From positions 19,440,922 through 19,504,921 of the forward strand of contig NC_092678.1 in NCBI RefSeq assembly GCF_964355755.1: 64,000 nt of DNA. The letters run 5' to 3'. The DNA comes from Antedon mediterranea. Taxonomy: Eukaryota; Echinodermata; Crinoidea; Comatulida; Antedonidae. Of the stretch, positions 25,604-36,396 are shown piece after piece (within the stretch, counting starts at the first letter, position 1; each line of letters begins with the position of its first letter). The notes below the pieces were generated by a model that saw only the letters and a program-made list of their open reading frames with translations, made no database searches and was not told the DNA's origin. The translations under genes were made by a program, and so were the position numbers.

Positions 25604-25622
25604 AATCGATGGAACATTCCAT
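25604..25622 (-). promoter_or_regulatory. Conserved palindrome upstream of caveolin copy 3
   Basis: On the minus strand this reads TGGAATGTTCCATCGATTT and ends 158 bp before the ATG of copy 3. It is followed by CACCGCCAACGTAGT, as in copies 1 and 2. Confidence 0.65.
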
Positions 25623-26109
25623 TATTTTCAAGTAATTACAACTCAGAATTGAATTACTCTCGAACGCTGATTAGACTTAGTTCAAACAATGCGCTATTGT
25701 TTTTATTGATACTACAATTGGCTGCACTTCAAATTTTACTATTGACTTTTTACTATCAAAACTACTATGAAAATAGATCAATTTTTCCAAGCTCTGTTAA
25801 CATTTCAAAACAATAGTTTTAAAAATAATCGAACATACCCAAAAGGTAAAATATCTCACAAATCCATAGTTCCGTTATTTTGTTACCAAGGTGAACTCTA
25901 TTTATGTCAAAATAAACCAGTATTCAATCAGTTATATTATTTTGTTCATCTATCCAATCTTATTTAAATTATTAATGCATGAAATTGTCAAAAAAGAAAT
26001 GAATAATATTTAAATTTTAAGCGAATATGATTTGTAGACATTTGAAGATGTGTTTGTATAATAATATACATATAGCAAAAATTCTACCAAAAACGCAAAA
26101 AACACGCTT

Positions 26110-26240
26110 ATAAATGGGACACTTTCCTGTGAAACGAACTACAACAATTATTTATAGACCTGCACTACAGCCAACCCTATTTAGATACACCCTGTGCAGG
26201 GACACCCTATTACGAAAGCAAAAGCAAAAGGACACTTGTG
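26110..26240. repeat. Degenerate GGGACACTTT / GACACCCTATTA repeat
   Basis: Contains GGGACACTTTCC, GGGACACCCTATTA and AGGACACTTG words of the same dispersed family as 6690-7080. Confidence 0.4.
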
Positions 26241-26493
26241 TATATTAGGCCTAGAATGTTGTTCAGTTACTGGCGACTAGTTAGCTATAGTTACTAGCTA
26301 GTTACTAGTTAGTTACCGTACTAACTATAGTTCCAAAAGTAGTGTGCCATACCAAAGGAGTGCCATTAATAGGGCTTTACTAGACTGTATTAATTACATT
26401 TTACTACGAGAAGTTTATTTACTAGGTCTATATTAATAAGTTTTCTCCTGTTCAACAAGTCTGAAAAATAAAAATCCGATGAATACAGTTCTT

Positions 26494-26617
26494 AAGCTCT
26501 GTCTACACTATCAAACTAGTTTGTTACCCAAATGTGGCAGGGATATGACATCATCATGTCCATATATGGGCACATCACATTTTTGTCACATAAAGTTTGA
26601 TAGTGTGGACAGAGCTT
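26494..26617. mobile_element. MITE, CTCTGTCTACACTAT family, copy 4
   Basis: A near-complete copy of about 124 bp. AGCTCTGTCTACACTATCAA and TTTGATAGTGTGGACAGAGC form an inverted repeat, flanked on both sides by TTA. That suggests a 3-bp target duplication, as in PIF/Harbinger-type elements. Confidence 0.9.
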
Positions 26618-27184
26618 TAAAAGAGCATGGACTAATAGTATGTGAGTGTTTGACGGTTTTCGGATAAAAAAAAGGTTGATGATCATTAACGATTGTGTAT
26701 TTGCTGTTTTTTAAAATCCCCAGTATCTGTAGTATAATTCAGAACTGTTATTAGTTATTATCTGTTTAATTTCCATGACTACTATTTTCAATCGATGTTA
26801 CACTACGCTAATCCTATTATTAACGCTAACAATATACCCATTCATTCTTAATATCTATCGTTGTAACAAATTCTTATTGAATATCACAACTCCCCAATTT
26901 ACGGGTTATGTAAGCAAAATTGTAAAAGATTTGAGCACTGTTTTTAACATAAAAAACTATGTAAAAGAGTTATGATGTCATCTTTGTATCTAGGACACAG
27001 AGGTAATTAATCGACAGTTGCCATGGTGATAAATCGTTAAGTAAGGCAATGCTAAAAATATCTCACCTTGTGCAATCATTATTACACCTATACGTTTTTA
27101 ACTAAAACACGGTTTTATATTTAACACAAATACAAACAATTCTTTTGGAAAATAAAATATTCTTTCATTTTAAAATCAACTATG

Positions 27185-27330
27185 CCAAACTAGTAATACA
27201 TATAAAATGTGATGTGCCCATATATAGACATGATGATGTCATATCACTACCATATTTAAGCATAGCACTACCATATATGGGCACATCAAACTTTTTTGAC
27301 ACATAAAGTTTGATAGTGTAGACAAGGCTT
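27185..27330. mobile_element. MITE, CTCTGTCTACACTAT family, copy 5
   Basis: Contains ATGTGATGTGCCCATATATA, ACATGATGATGTCATATCAC and the right end GTTTGATAGTGTAGACAAGG. The left end is degraded to CCAAACTAGT. Confidence 0.8.
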
Positions 27331-28237
27331 AACACAATCGCTAGTGTTTTCTTTATGCTGGTGTCAACAAAAAGTAATGTCCACACTTATGAGTTCGCTT
27401 CTTAGGTCATGTTATTTGGGACAGAGGTGGATTTCAAAATTCTAAAAAATAATTCTAAATATAATACATGTTTAACCACGGAACCTAGAAAAATAGAAAT
27501 TTAATGTAGAAAATAGAAAAAAAAAATGAAAATAATTAAATATTTGTTAATTTTTTGAAATTTTACAATACACCACATTCTAAACCAAGCATAAGAAAAA
27601 TTAGAAATAAGGCCAATTTAAGAAATGTGCGTTAAGAAAATGTATGGTATATTTAGATTTACTAAGGTAACTAGTTAGGCCTAGTCTACTTAAAACAGTA
27701 GGACCTACTAGTAAGCCTAAGTATTAACTGCTATAACACTACGTATATGATGAGTACTTTTTTTCTGGTTCTAAAGAATTTGTTCACTACTTTACTAAAT
27801 TTTCGGTCTGCTAATCCTATTGTCATTTGTGGAACAAAATAAAACTGTTAAGTACGTAGTTATCGTGAGTCCTAGAGATAAGAGAAAACAGCATGCGCGT
27901 TGCTAAAACAAACACTACAAAAATATTTCGATCCAACATTTTATTTTTAGTTTTACACAATTATTAAATTAAAATTATAAGATTATTCATCATCAATCTA
28001 CACACATTTTTAGAATAATTTGATTATTATTAATACCATGTATATATATAATTTAAATTACGAGGACTATAATTCATATTAGTGGAATTCACAACTCACC
28101 TTCTACAAAATGGAATCGTCCGTTTTCAGCTTTTTTGCAAGTTCTACCTTCAAGAATGAAACAGTGTGAATCTGGCAATACTTGGTAAAAGCAGGCATTG
28201 ATTTTGAATTTATATTTTACACAAATAAATAGCTAAG

Positions 28238-29589
28238 ATGGATCCAGCCCCGCTTGATATGTGTAACAGAGATCCTAGTTCAATTAACGCCCATGTACAG
28301 GTATGTGTATCTTTATTATTATTATCATCATACCTATGTGAACTTTTATTTCTTATGAAAATGTTTCACCTCCATGGTTGGAACACCATCACATTAATTG
28401 ATAGATATAAGTCAATCTTTTTCTTGGTAATCTTCACCAACAACGAAGCCTAGGCTCATAGTATATAGCATGATTTCTGATATAATCTCGTATTGGAGAC
28501 TTTTTAAAAGATGATTGAAATTCGTCAACAAACAGTAATACAATAAAGAAAACGTATCTTTGTAAATAGGAATAGGCATGACTTATGGGCTAGATATACT
28601 ACTAGAAGCCTAGAGCTTAAGTAGACCCACAGTAGGCCTATCATTTATACGCTGGAATTGGCTTTTGTTGGTCTAATTAGTAATTAGCATTATCCAGTTG
28701 AGGATTGCATTAACAATCATATCTCCTGTTCAGTTTCTAAAGCTCTGTCTACACATGGAGAAATCCTAACTTATTTCTTCATGGTCTACACTATCAAACT
28801 TTATGTGACAACAAAATGTGATGTGCCCATACGGACATGATGATGTCATATCACTTACCATTAAGCATATCACTACCACACTTTTTTTGTTAACTAGTTC
28901 GATAGTGTAGACAGAGTTTAGACTATAGAATCTGCTCTAACACAAAATCTAGTACTGATAACCATGCTAAATTATCCACATAAATGCTATTATTTACTTA
29001 TTATTAAATTCACTATTGTAATTAATTATAACTTTAGAGGCGGGCCAATATGTAATTGTATTCTTATACATTGAAAGTTCGAAAAACGAAACTTATTTTG
29101 TTGTTTTTTTGTTGGTATAGAACTATACGAGTTATCTTCAGCCTCTCTGACTTCCGTCATTTTACAGGGATGTTGATGAAGAAATTCAAGTGAAATGTTT
29201 GTGAATATAAAAATAGTGTTTTAATCGTAAAATTATTATTGTTTTCTTGTTGTTAGGTTGGATTTGAAGACGTAATTGCTGAACCCGATGGTGTCCACAG
29301 TCCACAGTGTGTATGGAAGCTAGCTAATAAGTGCTTTACCTGCTCCAGAGACATCGCCTACACCTTATTCGCACTTTGTTACGGAGTTCCTTATGCCTTT
29401 TTCTGGGGATGCGAGTTTGCCTACCTCTCGTTTCTTCACATCTGGGTCATCACTCCTTGCATCAGTATGTACATGGTCTGGTTGAAGTCTATCAAGATCA
29501 TCTATGGAGCTTGTGTGAGGACATGTTGCGATCCGTGCTTCGAGGCGTGTGGGAGGATCTTAAGTGACATAAGGGTGACCAACGCCTAG
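28238..29589 (+). CDS. Caveolin, cluster copy 4
   Basis: Exons 28238-28300 and 29257-29589 encode 131 residues with the cluster's 63 + 333 nt layout and a 956-bp intron carrying a MITE. The N terminus (MDPAPLDMCNRDPSSINAHV) and the end (ACGRILSDIRVTNA) differ slightly from the other copies. FEDVIAEP and the membrane hairpin are unchanged. The TGGAATGTTCC promoter block of copies 1-3 is not present upstream (only TGGAATCGTCC at 28112), so this copy may be regulated differently. An AATAAA lies at 30082-30087. Confidence 0.95.
28740..28919. mobile_element. MITE, CTCTGTCTACACTAT family, copy 6 (intron of caveolin 4)
   Basis: The left end AAAGCTCTGTCTACAC is followed by about 37 extra bases and then CTACACTATCAAACTTTATG, so the terminal repeat is interrupted or partly duplicated. 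The right end is CGATAGTGTAGACAGAGTT. Confidence 0.85.
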
Positions 29590-30081
29590 CATACTTTACA
29601 GCAGCTGAAGAAAAACATGATTCTGCGCTGAAGAAACAAAACGACTGTTTCTGTAAACTAAGATCGTGTTTACACATCACAAATTGAAGTCTGAGTGACT
29701 TGCTGCAAACTTTACCAAATATATAATATTGTTTTCAAATATACACACTACAATTGCATTCATATTTGAACCTTTTACTAGAATGATTATTTTCTGAAGA
29801 CAAATACCTGTCAACGCAAACTCACAGACCAATCCATATAGAATTTTTAACGGAAAAAGACAAATAACTTTTTGCATGTCTTAGGTTTAATCTTCTTTAA
29901 TACTGGCAAAATATTGGGGTTTTAAAAATAAATATTTGTTGGTGTTTTTGTATGGTTCTAAAAGCTGGCCTAGTTTTATAATTAGTGTAATTAAATGATG
30001 TCACTGTTTTGAATCGACAAATGGCGTGCGTTTGCTATGTATTTATGTTGCTGTATCCTGAGAAGATCGTACCATTTTATG

Positions 30082-30087
30082 AATAAA
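30082..30087 (+). terminator. Candidate poly(A) signal of caveolin copy 4
   Basis: AATAAA about 490 bp after the stop codon, followed within 40 bp by T/G-rich sequence. Confidence 0.4.
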
Positions 30088-30959
30088 TTTTGCATAAAAT
30101 CTATTTCAATTTGACATTATTTTGTGGTTTTGTTTTACAACTTCATAAATTTCAAAATAATATGGAAAGTTTCATCTATAAAACAATGTGTAAACAATTA
30201 AATTACATTCAACTTTTAAACAATACCGATGATGTAATAGTACATACAGTACAACCATCGCCTCGCGTGTTATAGGCCTACTCGTGTTACATTCGAGGAT
30301 CAGCTAATTGTTACGTGCTGAATCATGGTTCTAGACCTCGGGTTTCACTAACAATGTTTGTCACCCTCTTACCACGTAGCACATCAGGATGAAATATAAT
30401 ATTTCAATAAAATATCTAAAAATATAAATACAAAATTTAAAATGTCTTCATAAAAAAATATAGTTCATCATTCATAACCTTCAATCTAAACTGCGCATGA
30501 CGCAACATTCCCGACAATGAGCGAACAGACTACACCGTGTGGTGGCGTTGTCTATATGACCAGAATCAAAGAATATGCCAGAATACAGAGCCTAAAGAGT
30601 CAGAATACCACTAGTTTTGACAAATAAAGATATTCTATATCACTATCGTTGTTATATCCTTTACAACAGAGGAAGAATACTAGGCCCTATATTGTTTTCC
30701 ATTTTAACTTTATTGATCAATCAATACTTATATTAATTCCTCTAATAACTAATATGAATTAAATAATGTACAGTATGGTTTATTTAAATAAAATTAATCT
30801 AGGCCTAGTCAATGGATAATTGTATCCCATCGTCATTAAACAATGTAGGCATGTATGGCAGTAAACATGTTGAAGTTTTATTCCATATTGAATAAATCGC
30901 CCTCTTCCTTTAACTCCACATCAGTTATGTTCACTCAGCCATGTCAAACCGCTTCGACT

Positions 30960-31100
30960 CGATCATGCCACCGTGCCATAGTTGCCATTTCTGGCATTAT
31001 TATGCTTTTTGGCATTATTTGGAGGCCCACGGCATCTGGCATAATGCCGCGGCATTATTTAGCCGTTTTTAGCATAATCTGGCATAATTTTGTGTTTTTT
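30960..31100. repeat. CTGGCATTATTT subterminal repeats, left side of a composite repeat region
   Basis: Four or five copies of CTGGCATTATT/CTGGCATAAT, next to CACCGTGCCATAGTTGCCA. The same word recurs at 34695-34770 beside CTGGCAACGCTGCACCGTG. The two sites may be the ends of a 3.8-kb composite element. Confidence 0.5.
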
Positions 31101-31249
31101 GAACAACCAAAAAAATAATATACCACATAACAAAAATAAAATATTTTGTTAATAGGCCTACATATCACCTTACACAATATCATATCATACAAAACAGATC
31201 TGTTCGGGTTTTCCGTACAATAGTTCTTCCATCCTTTTGTTTCGGACTT

Positions 31250-33415
31250 AAGGCTGGTTTCCTGTCGACGTAAGAAGTCGAATTTTGCAACGATTCTTGC
31301 GTTTCATACGTTTCTTACGTCTCTTACGAAAGTTGAGAAAAAATTGACGTCGTTGACGTTAGTCAAGATCGTGTCGGGCCGCAGAGAAACATCTGTAGTT
31401 ATGCTGCTCCCGAAAGTTGAAATTTTGGCTGTGAAACACACGTCGTATGCTTACGTCGATTTTAGTGTTGTTACGAAAGTTGAACTTTTTTTCTTACGTC
31501 GGTCGGATTTATGACGTATTTGAAACAACATCTCTGATTGGTGTTTCTTTTTAGAGCGGGTTTTATCATTTTTCGCGCAAAATGTTGAATGTTGTTATTG
31601 TAGCCTACCTGTCAGTGCAGCACACCAACATGTTATTTTCAGTAGATAAGCTAGGCCATACTTAATTAATACTGTACGGTACCGTACTAATAGGAATTGA
31701 TTTGACCAAATAATCAAACTAGCCTAGGCTAGTAGGTCTATGTATTATTTGTATGAATCAAAATATGAATTAATTATCCTGGCCCTCTAGGCCTAGCCTT
31801 AAATAGTTTTCAAAATTAAAAAAAGGCAAATCATTTCGAGATTCCTATTATTATTAGACCTACCTAGGCCCTAGACTAGGCATTGGCCTATTGGCCTATA
31901 AGCATATCTAATCGAGCATGAGATAGTACTACCGCAGTAAGATACCCATTATTTACAGGCCTATAATCTATATATAAATTTACGTAAGGGAAAAATTCGG
32001 TAAATCGCGCTTTACTTCTAGAATTTTTACTCGATGGTATATAAAGTTGGTTCGTACTTTCGGTACTGATTTTAACCACCTGATGTAACCCTGTTTACTA
32101 ATTAAATTAAGTTAGATAATTAGTTATAAAACGAATTTAGGTTCAACGATTTGCCCCAAATAGGGGTGTTTTCCGATCGTGGTATACACTGTCTAATAAT
32201 GGATGTCCATCTGGAAAAATACCCGCCACAAAAATGCGAGGAGGCTTCGCATTTTCCTATCTCCTCCTACGATAATTGTTTTTAATAGCTGAAAACCGGT
32301 TGAACAGCTAGAGTACAGCATCATAATGTTGAAGACAGGCCGATTTTCTTTAAAAAATACTATTTTGATTTAATATACGATTATACAAATGTATTGATTT
32401 GCGATGAATGGAACATCCCAATCTCTCAGTCTGCCAGAGTTTGGTTTAACACAAGTAGGTAAATTTATGAGCCCTTGGTTTAACACATAGGGCCTACGGT
32501 AGGTAAATATATGGGCCCTTTGAGAATAAACTTGAACAATACTGTAAATACCTATTATAATTACCTATTTTTGGTCCTCATTTGAATCGAACATTTCTTA
32601 CTGTGAATGTTCGTACTGTTAGATGTAATATAAAAATATATACAAATAAACTTATTACTGAGATTGTGGATAGGCTCTACTGTTAGATATATAAACACAT
32701 TATTATATACAAATAAACTATACTGACAGTTCCTTCTCAACGTTTGTATTAATTAATAATTACCAAAAATATAAACGTCGTAGTGGTGTATCGTGACTAT
32801 ATTTCAATCGATTATGACAGTGACAGTTTTAACAAAGTATTAAATCGCAAATGTTTTACTGTATATATTTAGAGGTATATTATTTATAGGCCTATAAAAC
32901 ATGAAAAAAATATTTCGTTACTGAGTGCATAAAGAATATATTTAAAAATTGTTCCTCTTTGCACCTATCCGCTTTCCCATCCCTCAACCCTAAAACTCCC
33001 TGATTAGAACATGATTAGGCTAAAATTATAGTAGTAAATACATACAAATGTTATTGTCCGGCTTTATTTCACTATAAGGACATACACATTACGTCATAAC
33101 TCTTGTCGCTCATTGGTTGCTTGTTACGATTGCGCTTACGTCTCTTGCGAAAGTTGACTTCAAGTCAACTTTCGTAAGAGACGTAAGAAACGTGACGCAA
33201 GGGCGTTCATTCAAGCGTAAGATAAAAAATCCCGGTTTCCTGTAAAATCGGAAGAAAACGTCGTAACGCAACAATTGTTAGGTCATCGGTTTCCTGTAAA
33301 ATCGTTTGTCGTTACCATTTTTCTTACGTTGCGTCGATTTTATAAATTTTCGATCGTAATCGGTTTCCTGTAAAATCCGCATTTCTTACGACAAATCGAC
33401 GTAGTCGCAACAAAA
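31250..33415. mobile_element. 2.1-kb non-autonomous DNA transposon rich in TTACGTC motifs
   Basis: The left segment 31296-31336 (CTTGCGTTTCATACGTTTCT, then TACGTCTCTTACGAAAGTTG) returns inverted at 33165-33201. GGTTTCCTGT occurs at 31257 and again before AAAATCG at 33233, 33290 and 33361. A nearly perfect 53-nt palindrome lies at 33135-33187. No transposase could be read between. The exact termini and target duplication could not be fixed. Confidence 0.6.
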
Positions 33416-33629
33416 GTGATATCGACTCTTCGGATAGGAAGGCTGCTCAAAAACTACCGTGTGTGCGATATAGGCAGCACAACAAATCCGAAGAGGCTAG
33501 CTATTGGCCAATTATGTTGCTCTATTTCAGAGACCATGCAGGTTATTGGATCCTCAGATATAGAGACAATTGAACGAAAACATTATGAAAGGGGTTTTGT
33601 TTTTTCAGTTCATTATAAGCGGCCACACC

Positions 33630-34470
33630 CCTACCCCAACCCTTAAAATGGCAATTTCCGGTAACTAGAAGCTCTAATTTTAAAAAGAATTTCTTCTAGA
33701 GAATTTGTTTTCCATATTTCAAATTATGTTCCATTTGCATCGTCGTAGCAACCCTATATTTCCAAATTTTCTTCACCTCTCAGTGACCATGATGGGGCGA
33801 GGTCCTAGGGACTCTTATACATTGTTATTTAAAATTAAGTGCGATTTCCGGCCATTTAGCAGCTCTATTTTTCCAATTTGTTTTACCTCAGCCCCAACCA
33901 TGGTGGGGCTGAGGTCCTGGAAACACTTAATATATATTTTTATTTCCTATTTTAAATTATAATTGGCACTTTCAAAACTATCATGGGCTAAAATCCTGGA
34001 GGTACTAATAAATATATTTTTATTTTATATTTGAAATTAAGTGCCATTTCCGGCCATTGAGCAGCTCTATATTTTTTCAAATTTTCTTACCTCAGCCCCA
34101 CCATGGTTGGGGCTGAGGTCCTGGAGACACAATTAATATATATTTTGATTTCCTATTTTAAATTATAATTGCCATTTTCGAACTATGGTGGGCTAATGGA
34201 GACACTAATAAATATATTTTTATTTCATATTTTAAATTAAGTGCCATTTCCGGCCATCGAGTAGCTGTATTTTTCCAAATTTTCTTATCAACCATGGTGG
34301 GGCTGAGGTCCTGGAGACACTCAAAATAATTTTTTTTATTTCCTATTTTAAATTATAATTGCCATTTTCTAATTATGGTGGGCTAAGATCCTTTCATATT
34401 TGAAATTAAGTGCAAAGATCCCGGCCATCGAGCAGCTCTCATATTTCAGCTCAAAAATTATAAATTTCCA
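33630..34470. repeat. 200-bp satellite with internal hairpin
   Basis: About four tandem units. The marker TTTCCGGCCATNGAGCAGCT occurs at about 33848, 34048 and 34246, with a diverged unit at 34420 and a degenerate one at 33655. Each full unit carries the palindrome CTCAGCCCCAACCATGG/TGGGGCTGAG (for example 33885-33913), able to form a 13-bp-stem hairpin around CCATGG. Confidence 0.85.
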
Positions 34471-34799
34471 TGGCTGTAACAGGTTTTTTTTGGGGGGGTG
34501 GGGGTGGGGGTTGGTGTTGGTGTCATTTGCAATTACCATTTTCGCACCCCAGATATTTAGAATTATTAGTTATTACTCACAAAACTAAAAATATAAATTT
34601 TGTATGACATGGGGATACAATTTTAGGCCCTATTTTGTGTCAGTTGGGGTTTTATTAGACATACAACCGTTGGTGGCGCTGTTTAGGGCCACATTTTGGG
34701 GATCTGGCATTATTTTTCCCAATCTGGCATTATTTGAGACAGGATACGGCATAATTTAAATTTTATCGCTGGCAACGCTGCACCGTGCGGCGGGTTATT

Positions 34800-36390
34800 A
34801 GAATCGTTTTTCACGCACGCATTTGGTTCTTCAATGTTTGGTGTCAATTCTTCTTTAATTCTCGATTAGAAAGAATTTATACCGAAATGAAAGTCAGACT
34901 GTAAGATGTTGAAAGCAAATTCCTCACACCAGTAAGTAAATGTACTATCAATTGTAGGCCCTAATCCAATAATTACAAACTAACAACGTGTAGGCTACAC
35001 GTAGGCCTAGGCCTACTACTACCTTCAATTCTTCTCACATACTTTACGTTTGGTTCCAGGACGATCCCTAGTAGTACTAGGCCTACCCAATAGTCTCTCT
35101 GTAAATAAAGTTTGGAAAAAAAGCTTATTTTATGCTTATAAAATGCATATCAAAGTCGATAAATTTAAGTGTGCCGAATCGTCTCAGGGCCGAATCGTTC
35201 AGGGCCGAATAGTCCTGGGCCAAATCTTCCCGGGCCGAATCGTCTCAGGGCCAAATCGTCCCGCTACCTTACGTTTAGTAGGCTAATTCAGGCCTTCGGG
35301 TAGACGCAAATGCACCACATGCAAGGCCTATTAAGTATTATTAAACCGTTGGTAGCCTATACTGCGAATGTGTAAGATATAGGATGAAATACGTGTTAGG
35401 ACATACATTTGGGAATTATAATTATCATTGTAATTAGTTTTTACTTAAATAGTGTTGTAGCATTCTTACTCATACATACTAAGAAAAAAATGTATACAGT
35501 ATAATACCAAACGAGTATATTACTGCTAATACTTAGTAATTTACGCACTCATACTATTTATCAGCTTCGTTATTTTGTTGCATGCTAAGTGCTCTATTTT
35601 GTATTTTCTTTAAAAATACCTGATCGGAGGGGATTATTTGATATGTAATATTAATTAAGTGATGATCATTAATCGTAATATGAATAGACATTTTTACATA
35701 ATATTTAAGCGTTTTATATCTTAGAATGTTTTTTTTACTCTCAGCTCACTGTGTCGGTCGGTAAACACTAACTTGAGCAGGCGACTACAGCCATGCATAT
35801 GGCCTTGTTATGTCTAAGGGTCCCCACCACTCGGTAGTGAATTAGTTCACATTGGAGGTGGGGGGTGGGGGCTGGTCTGTCTCATAATATTTATTATATT
35901 TGTGTATTTTATTGTTTTGAGACGAATAAATATAAATCAAATGAGTGAATCGGGAACATGTTTGTTCTGTATTACGTGCGCATGTGCGTATTATGGTATA
36001 ATTATTACTAACAGGCCTACTGGTAGTAGGACTATCATATGAAACACCTCACACAATACACGATGAAAAACCGTAACAGCTCAAAGCACATTGATTCAGT
36101 TTATAGTTAATGTTGCTTAGTATGATCAGGGAGTTATTAACAACTCCCTGGTATGATGGTCAACGCAGGTATACGGTCGGTGTTGTTTAATTAAAGGTTC
36201 AATTCAATCGAGCCAGTGAACTAATAACCAGCAAGTAAGCTTACAGTGTAAGCAAGACACCTTAAATAGCTAATGCCGAAGTAGGCCTATAAAGATGATC
36301 AATATGCCTACGATCGGTCTGTTTTCTGATGTTAGGCCTAGTTCAAGCGAACTAAAATATACAGTAAGTAAGCCTAGACAAGTCTACACC
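34800..36390. other. Gene-free interval between the repeat region and the MYND cluster
   Basis: Holds the minisatellite at 35163-35275, a possible LINE-like tail at 35880-35945 (GACGAATAAATATAAATCAA) and a small hairpin at 36126-36152 (CAGGGAGTT...AACTCCCTG). No coding sequence was recognised. Confidence 0.5.
35163..35275. repeat. 19-bp minisatellite, GGGCCGAATCGTCTCA
   Basis: Six units of about 18-19 bp with core GGGCCGAATCGTC. The open frame across it (repeated QGRIV peptide) is a by-product. It resembles the 1-1933 arms in style but not in sequence. Confidence 0.85.
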
Positions 36391-36396
36391 AATACT

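Noticed and set aside
35050-35286. Repeat protein with QGRIV motifs
   Set aside because: It is a translation of the GGGCCGAATCGTC minisatellite with no conserved start context.
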